Of a stretch of DNA of 58,048 bases, positions 16,176 through 25,004 are shown piece by piece. Under the pieces are notes generated by a model. That model was not told where the DNA came from and ran no database searches. It saw only the letters and a program-made list of their open reading frames with translations. Numbering within the stretch: the stretch's first letter is position 1; the number at the start of each line of letters is the position of its first letter. The stretch is from Candidatus Fusicatenibacter intestinigallinarum (GTDB lineage Bacteria > Bacillota > Clostridia > Lachnospirales > Lachnospiraceae). The stretch spans positions 1 to 58,048 of the forward strand of contig DWWU01000020.1 of NCBI GenBank assembly GCA_019119555.1. Reading direction: 5' to 3'. The translations under genes were made by a program, and so were the position numbers.

Positions 16176-16235
16176 TAAAAAATGAAAATTATGATTGTTT
16201 TTCATTTTCAACTTTCATTTTTGATGAAAAGCGGT

Positions 16236-16241
16236 TATAAT
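16236..16241 (+). promoter_or_regulatory. -10 element for asp23-fakA-recG
   Basis: A perfect TATAAT 46 bases before the asp23 start. The -35 region is poor (TTTCAT at 17-base spacing) and overlaps a small AT-rich hairpin (TTTCAT/ATGAAA), which may be regulatory. Confidence 0.5.
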
Positions 16242-16286
16242 ATCAATAAATGTTTATTTCGATTCTACAGATTGGAGGGCAAAGGC

Positions 16287-16643
16287 ATGAAAGGGCGAAT
16301 GAATACAGGCTTGGGAGAAATTGTTATCAATCCGGATGTCATTGCTACATACGCGGGCAGTGTGGCGGTGGAATGCTTCGGAATCGTCGGAATGGCGGCA
16401 GTGAACATGAAAGACGGTCTGGTCAAGCTTCTGAAAAGAGACAGCCTGAAGCACGGGATTAATGTTGCGATTCATGACAATAAAATTTCCCTGGACTTCC
16501 ATGTGATCGTTGCGTATGGCGTCAGCATCAGCGCGGTGACAGATAATCTGATCAACAACGTAAAATATAAGGTGGAAGAATTCACAGGAATGGAGATCGA
16601 GCACATCAATATTATGGTGGAGGGCGTTCGCGTCATCGACTGA
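16287..16643 (+). CDS. Asp23/Gls24 family protein (YloU-like)
   Basis: A 118-residue Asp23-family protein with GEIVINPDVIATYAG at the start and IDFHV-type strands (SLDFHVIVAYG), ending VEGVRVID. These proteins are linked to envelope stress and, in YloU position, are always beside fakA. The ATG at 16287 follows GGAGG at 16274-16278. The longer frame from 16182 is untranslated leader. The order asp23-fakA-recG opposite rpmB matches B. subtilis yloU-yloV-recG, without sdaA here. Confidence 0.92.
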   Translation: MKGRMNTGLGEIVINPDVIATYAGSVAVECFGIVGMAAVNMKDGLVKLLKRDSLKHGINVAIHDNKISLDFHVIVAYGVSISAVTDNLINNVKYKVEEFTGMEIEHINIMVEGVRVID

Positions 16644-16666
16644 CGGTATAGGAGGAATTAAAGAAA

Positions 16667-18361
16667 GTGGCTACGAATAAGATAGACGCCGGATTGTTTG
16701 CAAAAATGTTTCTGGCGGGTGCAAAGAATCTGGAAGTAAAAAAGGAATGGATCAATGAGCTGAATGTATTTCCCGTTCCGGACGGTGACACAGGCACCAA
16801 TATGACGCTGACCATCATGTCGGCGGTAAAAGAGGTAAACAGCCTTGAAGAGCCGAATATGTACAATCTGGCCAAAGCGATCTCTTCCGGTTCCTTACGG
16901 GGAGCCCGCGGAAACTCCGGAGTTATTTTATCACAGCTTCTCCGTGGATTTACAAAAGTGATTCGTGATTATGACGAGATTGACGCCCTGGTTCTGGCTG
17001 CAGCGATGGAGAAAGCGGTGGAGACGGCCTACAAGGCTGTCATGAAGCCGAAGGAGGGAACGATTCTCACGGTTGCCAAGGGCGCGGCGGCGAAAGCTGC
17101 GGAACTGGCGATAGACTGCGAGGATCTCGGCAATTTTATCGAGGATGTGGTTGCCCATGCGCGGTATGTGCTTTCCCAGACACCGGAGATGCTGCCGGTG
17201 CTGAAGGAGGCAGGCGTTGTGGACTCCGGCGGACAGGGCCTTGTGACTGTTCTGGAAGGCGCGCTGGATGCGTTCCTGGGCAAAGAGATTGATCTGAATT
17301 TTGAGACGCCGGAGGCAAAGACTGATTTTGTCAAACCGTCGAAGGAGACAGAGCAGGAAATCAAATTCGGATACTGTACAGAATTTATCATCATGCTGGA
17401 GCAGCCGATGCCGGAGGAGGAAGAACTGGCGTTTAAGGACTTCCTGAATTCCATCGGGGATTCGATTGTTCTGGTAGCGGACGACGAGATTGTCAAGGTT
17501 CATGTACATACCAATGATCCTGGCAAGGCAATCTCAAAAGCGCTGACTTACGGACAGCTGACCCGGATGAAGATTGACAACATGCGAGAGGAACATCAGG
17601 AGCGCCTGATCAAGAATGCGGAAAAGCTGGCGAAGGAGCAGGCGGCGGAAGATGAGAAACGCCGGAAGGAACTGGAGCAGGAGAAAGCGGCGGAAGAGGA
17701 AAAGGAAACCGGTTTCCTGGCTGTCTCCATCGGCGACGGAATCGGAACCATTTTCCGGGAACTGGGCGTGGATTATCTGATTGAGGGCGGTCAGACGATG
17801 AATCCCAGCACAGAGGATATGCTGACGGCCATCGGCAAGGTACACGCGAAAAACATTTTTATCTTCCCGAACAACAAGAATATTATCCTGGCGGCAAACC
17901 AGGCGCAGTCGATGACAAAGGACAGAAAAGTTTTTGTGATCCCGACGACTACAGTGCCCCAGGGAATCACCGCGATGATCAGCTACGTACAGGAGAAGAG
18001 TCCGGAGGAAAACGCCGAGGAGATGGCCGAAGCCATCAAGGGAGTGAAGACCGGACAGGTGACCTATGCGGTGCGCGATACCCATATTGACGACAAAGAG
18101 ATCCACCAGGGAGATATTATGGGAATCGGAGATCAGGGAATTCTGGCGGTCGGACAGGATGTGCTGACGGTTTCCAGGGAAGTGGTGGACGCGATGATGG
18201 ATGAGGAAAGCGAGCTTGTCAGCATCTATTACGGAGCCGATATGAGCGAGGAAGACGCCGAAAAACTGGGTGAGATGGTCGGTGAGGCGTATCCGGACTG
18301 CGACGTGGAAGTGAATTTCGGCGGACAGCCGATTTACTACTGCGTGATTTCGGTGGAATAA
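16667..18361 (+). CDS. fakA: Fatty acid kinase catalytic subunit FakA (DAK2 domain)
   Basis: A 564-residue protein with a GTG start and AGGAGG 11 bases upstream. The DAK2 kinase domain occupies residues 8-200, with PVPDGDTGTNM (nucleotide and metal binding) near 34 and the SLRGARGNSGVI loop near 70. Residues 320-345 are a Glu/Lys/Ala linker. The rest is the FakA C-terminal domain with VPTT-type and GEYVQ-like strands. FakA phosphorylates fatty acids presented by FakB (DegV-type) proteins so that exogenous lipids can enter phospholipid synthesis. A DegV protein at 55530 is a candidate partner. recG starts 1 bp after the stop. Confidence 0.93.
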   Translation: MATNKIDAGLFAKMFLAGAKNLEVKKEWINELNVFPVPDGDTGTNMTLTIMSAVKEVNSLEEPNMYNLAKAISSGSLRGARGNSGVILSQLLRGFTKVIRDYDEIDALVLAAAMEKAVETAYKAVMKPKEGTILTVAKGAAAKAAELAIDCEDLGNFIEDVVAHARYVLSQTPEMLPVLKEAGVVDSGGQGLVTVLEGALDAFLGKEIDLNFETPEAKTDFVKPSKETEQEIKFGYCTEFIIMLEQPMPEEEELAFKDFLNSIGDSIVLVADDEIVKVHVHTNDPGKAISKALTYGQLTRMKIDNMREEHQERLIKNAEKLAKEQAAEDEKRRKELEQEKAAEEEKETGFLAVSIGDGIGTIFRELGVDYLIEGGQTMNPSTEDMLTAIGKVHAKNIFIFPNNKNIILAANQAQSMTKDRKVFVIPTTTVPQGITAMISYVQEKSPEENAEEMAEAIKGVKTGQVTYAVRDTHIDDKEIHQGDIMGIGDQGILAVGQDVLTVSREVVDAMMDEESELVSIYYGADMSEEDAEKLGEMVGEAYPDCDVEVNFGGQPIYYCVISVE

Positions 18362-18362
18362 A

Positions 18363-20420
18363 TTGAACGACGAACCTTTAAGAAGTCTGAAGGGAATCGG
18401 AGAGAAAACGGAAAAGCTGTTCGCAAAGGTGGGAGTCACCACTTTGCGGCAGCTTTTGCATTATTATCCCAGAGAATACGACCAGTACACCTCTCCGGTT
18501 TCCATAGCAGCCGTCCGCCCGGGTACAAAGTGCGCGGTCCGCGGAATGATTACCCACAGTCCGTCCGTGAAGGGCAATCAGAGAAAATCAGTGATTCTGC
18601 TGGAACTGACGGAAAACCATGTCAGGCTTCAGCTGACCTGGTTTAACATGCCGTTTCTCCGGTCAACACTGAAGAAAGGGGCCTCCTATGTTTTCCGGGG
18701 GAAAGTGCAGGAAAAATCCGGACGTCTTGTGATGGAGCAGCCGGAGGTTTTCACCCTGGGTGCCTATGAGGAGATGATCAGCCATCTGCAGCCGGTCTAC
18801 GGGCTGACAAAGGGGCTGACCAGTAAAATGGTCGGAAAAGCAGTGCGCCAGCTGCTGGAAAGCAGAGCCCTGGAGCAGGAATATCTGCCGGAGGAGATCC
18901 GGGAGGAAAACGGCCTGTGTGAGATCAATTTTGCTCTGGAACAGATCCATTTTCCCGACAATCCGGACATGCTTCAGAAGGCGAGAAGACGGCTTGTGTT
19001 TGACGAGTTTTTCTTTTTCCTTCTGGCCATGCGCCGACTGAAAGCGCAGACGGAGGATATCCCCAATGCGTTTCCGATCCAGGCGGTATGGACGACGGAG
19101 GAGGTGATCGAAAACCTTCCGTTTCCGCTGACAAACGCCCAGATGCGGGTGTGGAACGAGATTGAAAACGATATGAAAAGCTGTTCGCGGATGGCCCGCC
19201 TGGTGCAGGGGGACGTGGGCAGCGGCAAAACGGTGCTGGCTTTTCTGGCAATGATCCTTGCCTCAGAGAACGGATATCAGAGCGCGCTGATGGTGCCTAC
19301 GGAAGTGCTGGCCCGACAGCATTACGAATCTCTGTGCAGGCTGTTGGAAGAGAATCATCTGGAAGCCTGCGCGGCCCGGCTGCTCACCGGCTCCACAACA
19401 GCGAAGGAAAAAAGACAGATCTACAGGGAGCTGGCGGACGGGACCTGCAGAATGGTCATCGGCACCCATGCGCTGATCCAGGAAAAGGTACGGTATCACA
19501 ATCTTGCGCTGGTGATTACCGACGAACAGCACCGGTTCGGCGTGCGGCAGCGCACGGCGCTGGCGGAAAAGGGCGAGCCGCCCAACGTCCTGGTCATGAG
19601 CGCGACGCCGATTCCGAGAACCCTGGCGATTATTCTTTACGGAGATCTGAGCATTTCGGTGATCGATGAACTTCCCGCGAAGCGGCTGCCGATCAAAAAC
19701 TGCGTGGTGAATACCAATTACCGCCCTAACGCCTACCGGTTTATTCAGAGGCAGGTGGAGCAGGGACGTCAGGCCTATGTGATCTGTCCGATGGTGGAGG
19801 AAAGCGAGGGAATGGATGCGGAAAACGTCCTTGATTATACGGAGCGGCTGCGACATGCGCTGCCTGACACCATCTGTGTCCGTTACCTGCACGGGAAAAT
19901 GAAGCCGTCGGAAAAAAATGAAATTATGGAACAGTTTGCCCGGAATGAAATCCAGGTACTGGTATCGACGACCGTCGTTGAGGTGGGTGTCAATGTGCCC
20001 AACGCGACCGTGATGATGGTGGAAAATGCCGAACGCTTCGGCCTCGCCCAGCTGCATCAGCTGCGCGGACGGGTCGGGCGGGGAGAATACCAGTCCTACT
20101 GCATTTTTGTGCAGGGTACCTCCGACGAAGCCACCGGCAAACGGCTGGACATTCTCAACCATTCCAACGACGGATTTCTGATCGCCAATGAAGACCTGAA
20201 GCTCCGCGGCTCCGGGGATCTTCTGGGGACCAGGCAAAGCGGCGATATGGAATTTGCGATTGCAGATATTTTCCGGGATTCGGAGGAGCTGGTCAGAGCC
20301 AGCCAGGCGGCCGGAAAGCTTCTGGCGGAGGATCCGGAACTGAAAGCTCCGGAGCATACGCTTCTCAGGGAGGCGCTGGAAGATTTCACCGCGCTTTCCC
20401 ATCATGATATAGGGATTTGA
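18363..20420 (+). CDS. recG: ATP-dependent DNA helicase RecG
   Basis: A 685-residue protein of typical RecG size. It has an N-terminal wedge/OB domain (GVTTLRQLLHYYPREY near residue 25), then helicase motifs: I GDVGSGKT (about 283), II DEQHRFG (about 386), III MSATPIPRTLA (about 415), and the C-terminal TRG/VI region with GRVGRGEYQSYC. RecG remodels stalled forks and Holliday junctions. The start is TTG at 18363, immediately after the fakA stop, with GGTGGA just upstream; it is probably translationally coupled to fakA. A tandem repeat begins within its last codons. Confidence 0.95.
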   Translation: MNDEPLRSLKGIGEKTEKLFAKVGVTTLRQLLHYYPREYDQYTSPVSIAAVRPGTKCAVRGMITHSPSVKGNQRKSVILLELTENHVRLQLTWFNMPFLRSTLKKGASYVFRGKVQEKSGRLVMEQPEVFTLGAYEEMISHLQPVYGLTKGLTSKMVGKAVRQLLESRALEQEYLPEEIREENGLCEINFALEQIHFPDNPDMLQKARRRLVFDEFFFFLLAMRRLKAQTEDIPNAFPIQAVWTTEEVIENLPFPLTNAQMRVWNEIENDMKSCSRMARLVQGDVGSGKTVLAFLAMILASENGYQSALMVPTEVLARQHYESLCRLLEENHLEACAARLLTGSTTAKEKRQIYRELADGTCRMVIGTHALIQEKVRYHNLALVITDEQHRFGVRQRTALAEKGEPPNVLVMSATPIPRTLAIILYGDLSISVIDELPAKRLPIKNCVVNTNYRPNAYRFIQRQVEQGRQAYVICPMVEESEGMDAENVLDYTERLRHALPDTICVRYLHGKMKPSEKNEIMEQFARNEIQVLVSTTVVEVGVNVPNATVMMVENAERFGLAQLHQLRGRVGRGEYQSYCIFVQGTSDEATGKRLDILNHSNDGFLIANEDLKLRGSGDLLGTRQSGDMEFAIADIFRDSEELVRASQAAGKLLAEDPELKAPEHTLLREALEDFTALSHHDIGI

Positions 20421-20482
20421 AAAATCGTGAAATTTCAGGACAGGATACAGGGATTTAAAAAAATCTTGAAATTTCAGGACAG
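20406..20482 (+). repeat. Two-copy tandem repeat across the recG stop codon
   Basis: Unit 1 (20406-20443) and unit 2 (20444-20482) are about 38 bases each and nearly identical (GATAYAGGGATTT start, TTGAAATTTCAGGACAG end). Unit 1 contains the last recG codons and stop. The -35 box of the next gene lies in unit 2. Confidence 0.85.
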
Positions 20483-20494
20483 TTAGGGTATGAT
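20466..20494 (+). promoter_or_regulatory. Promoter of the lysine-rich protein gene
   Basis: TTGAAA (20466-20471), 17-base spacer, TATGAT (20489-20494). The -35 is inside the second tandem repeat unit. Confidence 0.65.
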
Positions 20495-20601
20495 AATTCT
20501 TGAGTTGTAAAGGTGATCGTGTAACGATTCTGAAAATTCGGGCGTTGTCTGCCCGACGGTTACATGATCTTCAGTATTTTTCAACGTGGGAGGAATGGAA
20601 C

Positions 20602-21129
20602 ATGGCAACAAAGAAAACACCAGTTACCACGGCAAAGACAGAAAAGGAAGAGGCAGTTAAGGCAGATGCAAAGGTAACAGAGGCAGCCAAAAAATCTGAA
20701 GCTCTGAAAATTGAAGCAGAAAAGAAAGAAGAGCCGAAAAAAATCGAAGCGGTAACGCCTGTGGCTCTTGTGGAAGCGTCTGAGGAAAAGGAAGCGGCTC
20801 CTAAGAAGAAAGCGGCGAGAAAGCCTGCGGCAAAAAAGGAGACTGGGGAGAAGACGCCTGCAAAAGCAAAGACGACAAAAACGACGGCGAAGAAAACGAC
20901 GTCTTCCAGAACCGCGAAAAAGGCGGAGAAGAAAGAGGAAGTTATCCTTCAGTTCGGCGGCAGAGAGATTAATGATAAAGATCTGGTTGCCCGTGTCAAT
21001 GAAATCTGGACCGGGGACCTCGGCAGAAAGGCTGCGGATCTGAAAGATCTGCGGATTTATGTAAAGCCGGAAGAATATACCGCTTATTATGTCATCAACG
21101 ATGACGTTACGGGAAGTTTTGATCTGTAA
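20602..21129 (+). CDS. Lys/Ala-rich protein with a C-terminal DUF6465-like domain
   Basis: A 175-residue protein. Residues 1-110 are histone H1-like low complexity ([22 protein letters not shown]) and should be highly basic and disordered. Residues 113-175 form a small ordered domain with ILQFGGREI and [18 protein letters not shown], which resembles the DUF6465 family common in Lachnospiraceae. The tail suggests nucleic-acid binding, but this is inference. GGGAGG lies before the ATG at 20602. A longer frame from 20500 has no ribosome binding site. It has its own promoter and terminator. Confidence 0.7.
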   Translation: MATKKTPVTTAKTEKEEAVKADAKVTEAAKKSEALKIEAEKKEEPKKIEAVTPVALVEASEEKEAAPKKKAARKPAAKKETGEKTPAKAKTTKTTAKKTTSSRTAKKAEKKEEVILQFGGREINDKDLVARVNEIWTGDLGRKAADLKDLRIYVKPEEYTAYYVINDDVTGSFDL

Positions 21130-21153
21130 AAAAACAGAGTCAGAAAAATGAAG

Positions 21154-21194
21154 AAAAGCGTGAGTCATCCGCTGCCGCGAATGCTCACGCTTTT
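21154..21194 (+). terminator. Rho-independent terminator of the lysine-rich protein gene
   Basis: AAAAGCGTGAG (21154-21164) pairs perfectly with CTCACGCTTTT (21184-21194). Confidence 0.8.
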
Positions 21195-21270
21195 CTGTTC
21201 TTTCCTGCGGGTAAAATTCTGTAACCGTTCTGCCGTCAGAGCGGCCGCAGAATTCCGTCAGTGTTCCGGA

Positions 21271-21498
21271 TTAGTACTGGCTGCTGCCGGAAGTGCCGCC
21301 GGACATCTGTCTTTCCTGCTGCTCGATCATTTTCTTTACCATATATCCGCCTACAGAACCATTCTGCTTGGAGGTCAGGTTTCCGTTGTAACCGTCAGTG
21401 AGCGGTACTCCCAGCTCATTTGCAACTTCGAATTTGAATCTGTCCAGTGCGCCTTTTGCCTCCGGAACTGCCGCAGTATTGGATGAACGATTTGCCAT
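21271..21498 (-). CDS. Alpha/beta-type small acid-soluble spore protein
   Basis: 75 residues carrying both conserved SASP blocks: FKFEVANELGV, which includes the site cut by the Gpr protease on germination, and NGSVGGYMVKKMIE, the DNA-binding helix. These proteins coat spore DNA and protect it from UV and heat. The ATG at 21498 has GGAGGA at 21511-21506 on the minus strand. It is expected to be under forespore sigma factor control, though I could not place a convincing sigma-G promoter. It is the clearest single sign that the organism sporulates. Confidence 0.95.
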   Translation of the reverse strand: MANRSSNTAAVPEAKGALDRFKFEVANELGVPLTDGYNGNLTSKQNGSVGGYMVKKMIEQQERQMSGGTSGSSQY

Positions 21499-21550
21499 GT
21501 TCAATTCCTCCTTTGTCGTTTGATTTTGTTTTTTGCTCTGTTGTATTGGT

Positions 21551-21585
21551 GTAACGAAAACGGAAATGATGTTCTGTTTCGTTAC
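21551..21585 (-). repeat. Inverted repeat upstream of the SASP gene
   Basis: GTAACGAAA (21551-21559) pairs with TTTCGTTAC (21577-21585). It lies 53-87 bases before the SASP start codon and could be a leader hairpin or an operator. Confidence 0.5.
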
Positions 21586-21662
21586 GCTGATAGTATATGC
21601 CGGGAGACAGAAAATACACTGGCAGTTTTTGGCTGATGAATTTCCTGGCCGGATAGAAAACA

Positions 21663-21690
21663 GGCACCGTTCAGCTGGCTGAATTGTAAT
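21663..21690 (+). repeat. 28-nt palindromic repeat, decayed copy
   Basis: The arms GGCACCGTTCAG and CTGAATTGTAAT flank CTGG. It is bordered by GAAAACAG on the left and GAAAATAG on the right, a 7-of-8 direct repeat. Confidence 0.7.
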
Positions 21691-21737
21691 GAAAATAGAC
21701 AGACTTTATTACTTTTTTATAAAGGCAGAAGAAAGAA

Positions 21738-21766
21738 TTGCGCAATTTTTCGTTATTTGTTATAAT
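21738..21766 (+). promoter_or_regulatory. Extended -10 promoter of mgsA
   Basis: TTGCGC (21738-21743), 17 bases, TATAAT (21761-21766) with TGT directly upstream. It is built like the ruvA promoter. Confidence 0.7.
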
Positions 21767-21801
21767 GAATACCAGAATATAGGAGAAGGGACGTAAATAA
21801 A

Positions 21802-22206
21802 ATGAATCTTGGCATAATTGCACATAACAGCAAAAAGAGTCTGATTGAGGATTTCTGTATTGCTTATAAGGGAATTCTGATGAAGCATGAGGTGTATGCG
21901 ACAGGAACGACCGGGAGAAGAATTGAGGAGGTGACAAACCTTCACGTCCATAAGTTTCTGCCCGGTTCCGTGGGCGGCGACAAGCAGTTTACGGAGATGA
22001 TAGAACGTGGGGATATGGATCTTGTAATTTTCTTTTACAATCCGGTCATGATTGATCCGAAGGAACCGGATGTGTGGAAGATCGTGAAAACCTGTGATCA
22101 GTATAATATTCCGGTGGCGACGAACATCGCAACCGCAGAATCTCTGATTCTCGGACTTGCCAGAGGAGATCTTGACTGGCGGGAACAGCTGAAAGCGGAT
22201 TATTAG
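21802..22206 (+). CDS. mgsA: Methylglyoxal synthase
   Basis: 134 residues. It starts LGIIAHNSKK, has TGTTGRRI (phosphate binding), GSVGGDKQ with the catalytic aspartate, and ATNIATAESLI near the C-terminus. The enzyme converts dihydroxyacetone phosphate to methylglyoxal and phosphate, a bypass that relieves sugar-phosphate stress. GGAGAAGGGA lies upstream of the ATG. rsmD follows 21 bp later and probably shares the transcript. Confidence 0.95.
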   Translation: MNLGIIAHNSKKSLIEDFCIAYKGILMKHEVYATGTTGRRIEEVTNLHVHKFLPGSVGGDKQFTEMIERGDMDLVIFFYNPVMIDPKEPDVWKIVKTCDQYNIPVATNIATAESLILGLARGDLDWREQLKADY

Positions 22207-22227
22207 GAAAACGGGAAAAACAGACGA

Positions 22228-22797
22228 ATGAGAGTGATAGCTGGAAAATGCCGGAGCCTTCCGCTGAAGACGGTTCCGGGAATGAATACGCGGCCGACGA
22301 CGGACCGGACAAAGGAAACACTGTTTAATATGCTTCAGCCGTATCTGGCGGACTGCAGATTTCTGGATCTGTTTTCCGGAAGCGGAGGCATCGGGATCGA
22401 AGCGCTGAGCCGCGGAGCGTCTTACTGCTGTTTTGTGGAGCAGAACCGACAGGCGCTGAACTGTATTCGTGAAAATCTGAAATTTACAAAACTGGAAAGC
22501 CAGGCGAAGGTGATCGGCGCCGAGGTGATGCAGGCGCTGGACCGCCTGGAGGGGGATCCTGTGTTTGACTGCATTTTCATGGATCCGCCTTACCGCAGGG
22601 AGCTGGAGAAAAAGGTGCTGGAGCGGATTCGCACGGCGTCTTTCGTCGGGAGAGACACGCTGATTGTGGTGGAGGCTTCTCTTGACACGGATTTTTCCTA
22701 TCTGGAGGAGATGGGATATGAAATCATAAAAGAAAAAAAATACAAGACAAACGGCCATTTCTTTTTGCGCCGTCTGGAGGGAGAAATAGAGGAATGA
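22228..22797 (+). CDS. rsmD: 16S rRNA (guanine(966)-N2)-methyltransferase RsmD
   Basis: 189 residues. [12 protein letters not shown] opens the protein, then [15 protein letters not shown]. The SAM-binding motif [17 protein letters not shown] lies near residue 48 and the catalytic motif MDPPY near 116. It methylates the small-subunit rRNA. Its last codon overlaps the coaD start (ATGA), the usual rsmD-coaD coupling (B. subtilis ylbH-ylbI). Confidence 0.95.
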   Translation: MRVIAGKCRSLPLKTVPGMNTRPTTDRTKETLFNMLQPYLADCRFLDLFSGSGGIGIEALSRGASYCCFVEQNRQALNCIRENLKFTKLESQAKVIGAEVMQALDRLEGDPVFDCIFMDPPYRRELEKKVLERIRTASFVGRDTLIVVEASLDTDFSYLEEMGYEIIKEKKYKTNGHFFLRRLEGEIEE

Positions 22798-23279
22798 AGA
22801 TAGCTGTCTATCCGGGAACCTTTGATCCGGTGACATTCGGACATCTGGACGTCATTCACCGGGCGTCGGAACTTTTCGATCGGGTAATTGTGGGAGTTTT
22901 GCACAATTCTGCAAAATCTCCGTTGTTTTCTGCGGAGGAACGTGTTAATATACTTAGGAAAGCGACCGAGGAGCTGCCGGGCGTGGAGGTGAGAGCCTTT
23001 CAGGGACTGGCTGTGGATTTTGCAAAATCCTGTCAGGCCAATGCGATCGTCCGCGGACTTCGCGCAATCACAGATTTTGAGTACGAGCTGCAGATGGCGC
23101 AGACAAATCGTATCCTTGCTCCGGAGGTGGACACGGTATTTCTGATCACCTCACTGGAATATGCCTATCTGAGTTCGACGACAGTGAAGGAAGTTGCCTC
23201 TTTCGGCGGCGATATTCACAGGTTCGTCCCGGACTTTGTAGCTGAGGAAATCAGAAAGAAAATGCATTCCGGCATATGA
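22794..23279 (+). CDS. coaD: Phosphopantetheine adenylyltransferase CoaD
   Basis: 161 residues. The nucleotidyltransferase motif is [12 protein letters not shown] (residues 9-20, with the catalytic GHxD pattern), followed by [14 protein letters not shown] and the C-terminal [11 protein letters not shown]. It transfers AMP from ATP to 4'-phosphopantetheine in the fourth step of coenzyme A synthesis. It overlaps rsmD by 4 bp. Confidence 0.97.
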   Translation: MKIAVYPGTFDPVTFGHLDVIHRASELFDRVIVGVLHNSAKSPLFSAEERVNILRKATEELPGVEVRAFQGLAVDFAKSCQANAIVRGLRAITDFEYELQMAQTNRILAPEVDTVFLITSLEYAYLSSTTVKEVASFGGDIHRFVPDFVAEEIRKKMHSGI

Positions 23280-23334
23280 TGCGGAAGATACCGGAAACGG
23301 GGAAAGAATTCGATGACCAGGCTGCGGAGAGAAA

Positions 23335-23364
23335 AGATAAGGAGAAACAAGATAAGGAGAAACA
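23335..23364 (+). repeat. 15-bp tandem duplication containing the Shine-Dalgarno
   Basis: AGATAAGGAGAAACA occurs twice back to back, giving two AAGGAG boxes before the ATG at 23368. Only the second is at normal spacing. Confidence 0.85.
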
Positions 23365-23367
23365 AAA

Positions 23368-24018
23368 ATGAGCAGTAGAATTGAACAGATCATTGAGGAA
23401 ATCGAAGAGTATGTGGACAGCTGTAAATATCAGCCGCTGTCTACCACAAAAATCGTTGTAAATAAAGAGGAACTGGAGGAGCTTCTCCGCGAGCTGCGGC
23501 TGAAAACTCCCGATGAAATCAAACGGTATCAGAAGATCATCAGCAATAAAGACGCGATTCTGGCAGATGCACAGAAGAAAGCGGACGCGATCATCGACGA
23601 GGCAAAAACCAAAGCCCAGGAGATGGTGGAGCAGAGTGAAGTGATGCAGGCTGCATACTCGCAGGCCAACGAGACGGTCAACAACGCGAACATGCAGGCG
23701 CAGGGGATTCTGGATTCAGCGACCAACGATGCCAACAGCATCCGTATGAGCGCGATCTCCTACACTGATGAGATGCTGGCTACGCTGAGCACGATTATGG
23801 CGGACGCACTGAACGATGCGGGAGCAAAATACAACAGTTTTGTAAGTTCTCTGCAGAGCTGCTATGATGTTGTCAATAAAAACAGAAGCGAACTGAATCC
23901 GGCAAGCCAGCCCGCCGCAGAAACGCCTGTACAGGAACCGACAGATTCCCAGGAGCAGGAGGAGGCCGGCTACGAGGATCTTTCATTTAAGGAAGAGGAC
24001 GGCAGCGACGAGGCATAA
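23368..24018 (+). CDS. Coiled-coil protein resembling ATP synthase subunit B/H-like cytoplasmic proteins
   Basis: A 216-residue hydrophilic protein. Residues 1-60 include LSTTKIVVNKEELEELLREL. Residues 60-120 are an alanine-rich helix (AQKKADAIIDEAKTKAQEM) of the kind often labelled vacuolar ATPase subunit H or DivIVA-like. Residues 120-165 are a second helix, and the tail from 170 is acidic and proline-rich. There is no membrane anchor. Tandem Shine-Dalgarno boxes precede it. Its last 36 bp overlap the end of the convergent ylbJ gene. It may be a cell-cycle or envelope scaffold, but no function is proven by sequence. Confidence 0.65.
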   Translation: MSSRIEQIIEEIEEYVDSCKYQPLSTTKIVVNKEELEELLRELRLKTPDEIKRYQKIISNKDAILADAQKKADAIIDEAKTKAQEMVEQSEVMQAAYSQANETVNNANMQAQGILDSATNDANSIRMSAISYTDEMLATLSTIMADALNDAGAKYNSFVSSLQSCYDVVNKNRSELNPASQPAAETPVQEPTDSQEQEEAGYEDLSFKEEDGSDEA

Positions 24019-24933
24019 CAGTCCGGCAATCAATGTGTTTACGAGTTTTCCTTTCAGGTAAGTGAGAATCGACAGGCCTGTGCCGCCGAGCATACAGCTG
24101 GTCTGGGCGACGGTCGAGAGACCGCCGAATGCGGTGCTGCATATGACAGCGATAAATTTTACCTGCGGGGACAGAGCTGTGCCGGAGATCGTATGTATTC
24201 CCGTTGTGATTTCCGTCATGCCGGACAGAAACGGCGCCGCGGTGTGCAGGGGGGATGGAAGCTGCATCACGATTCCGGCGAGAATGGAGAACAGGATGAT
24301 GTATCCGCCCAGACGCGTAATGACTTCAAAGCCATTCATGATTGAGGTGTCAAGCAGGTTTCCGTAAGAGGTCTGTTGGGACACCTCTTTTTTTGAGACG
24401 GCTGCCTCCGGGGCGGACGGCGGAAGATGAAACCGACGGCCGAGAATGCGGAAGACCAGGCCGGTAAGAAAAGCGGAGCCGTAAAAGACCGCAAAAACCG
24501 GGACGGTCAGAGAGGTGTCCCGGAGGCCGTGGAGGATCACGTAGGTGGACAGAAACATCGGGCTTGACTGATTGGCGAACGTGAGGAGGTAGTCGGCTTC
24601 CTCCCTGGAGATTTTTTTCTCCCGGTACATGGTTCCGGTCAGGCGCGCGCCCATGGGAAAGCCGCAGAAAAGGCCCAGAAGCCATGCGTAGCCGCCTTCC
24701 GGGGAAAGCCCGAGTCCGTGGCGGAAAAAGCCGGAAAACGGGCGCATGAGAATGGATATGGCGTTTGCGCCGATTAAAACATTTGACAGAATCATAAAGG
24801 GAAGAAGAGAAGGCAGGACCGTATGGAACCACAGGTTCAGGCCGGCAAGAGAATCTGCCAGAACTTTTTCCGGAAACAGCAGCATATAGAAAAGCAGCGC
24901 GGGAATCATAAAATATATTCCTGTTTTTTTCAT
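23983..24933 (-). CDS. ylbJ: YlbJ-like sporulation integral membrane protein
   Basis: 316 residues with about eight membrane segments. It contains the Gate/nucleoside-recognition pattern around FCGFPMGARLTG and QSSPMFLSTYVI, and a second half with FGGLSTVAQT. This is the SpoIIM-unrelated YlbJ family required for heat-resistant spores in B. subtilis. In that species the order is ylbH (rsmD)-ylbI (coaD)-ylbJ. Here the same neighbours occur, but ylbJ is inverted and a coiled-coil gene intervenes. The ATG at 24933 has AAAGG upstream. Confidence 0.85.
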   Translation of the reverse strand: MKKTGIYFMIPALLFYMLLFPEKVLADSLAGLNLWFHTVLPSLLPFMILSNVLIGANAISILMRPFSGFFRHGLGLSPEGGYAWLLGLFCGFPMGARLTGTMYREKKISREEADYLLTFANQSSPMFLSTYVILHGLRDTSLTVPVFAVFYGSAFLTGLVFRILGRRFHLPPSAPEAAVSKKEVSQQTSYGNLLDTSIMNGFEVITRLGGYIILFSILAGIVMQLPSPLHTAAPFLSGMTEITTGIHTISGTALSPQVKFIAVICSTAFGGLSTVAQTSCMLGGTGLSILTYLKGKLVNTLIAGLLCLVAAVLFLK

Positions 24934-25004
24934 GGAAACCGGCCTTTGTTTCGCTTTGATTCATGTATATGCCGGATTTTCCATTTCATGATTGACAGAA
25001 AAAC

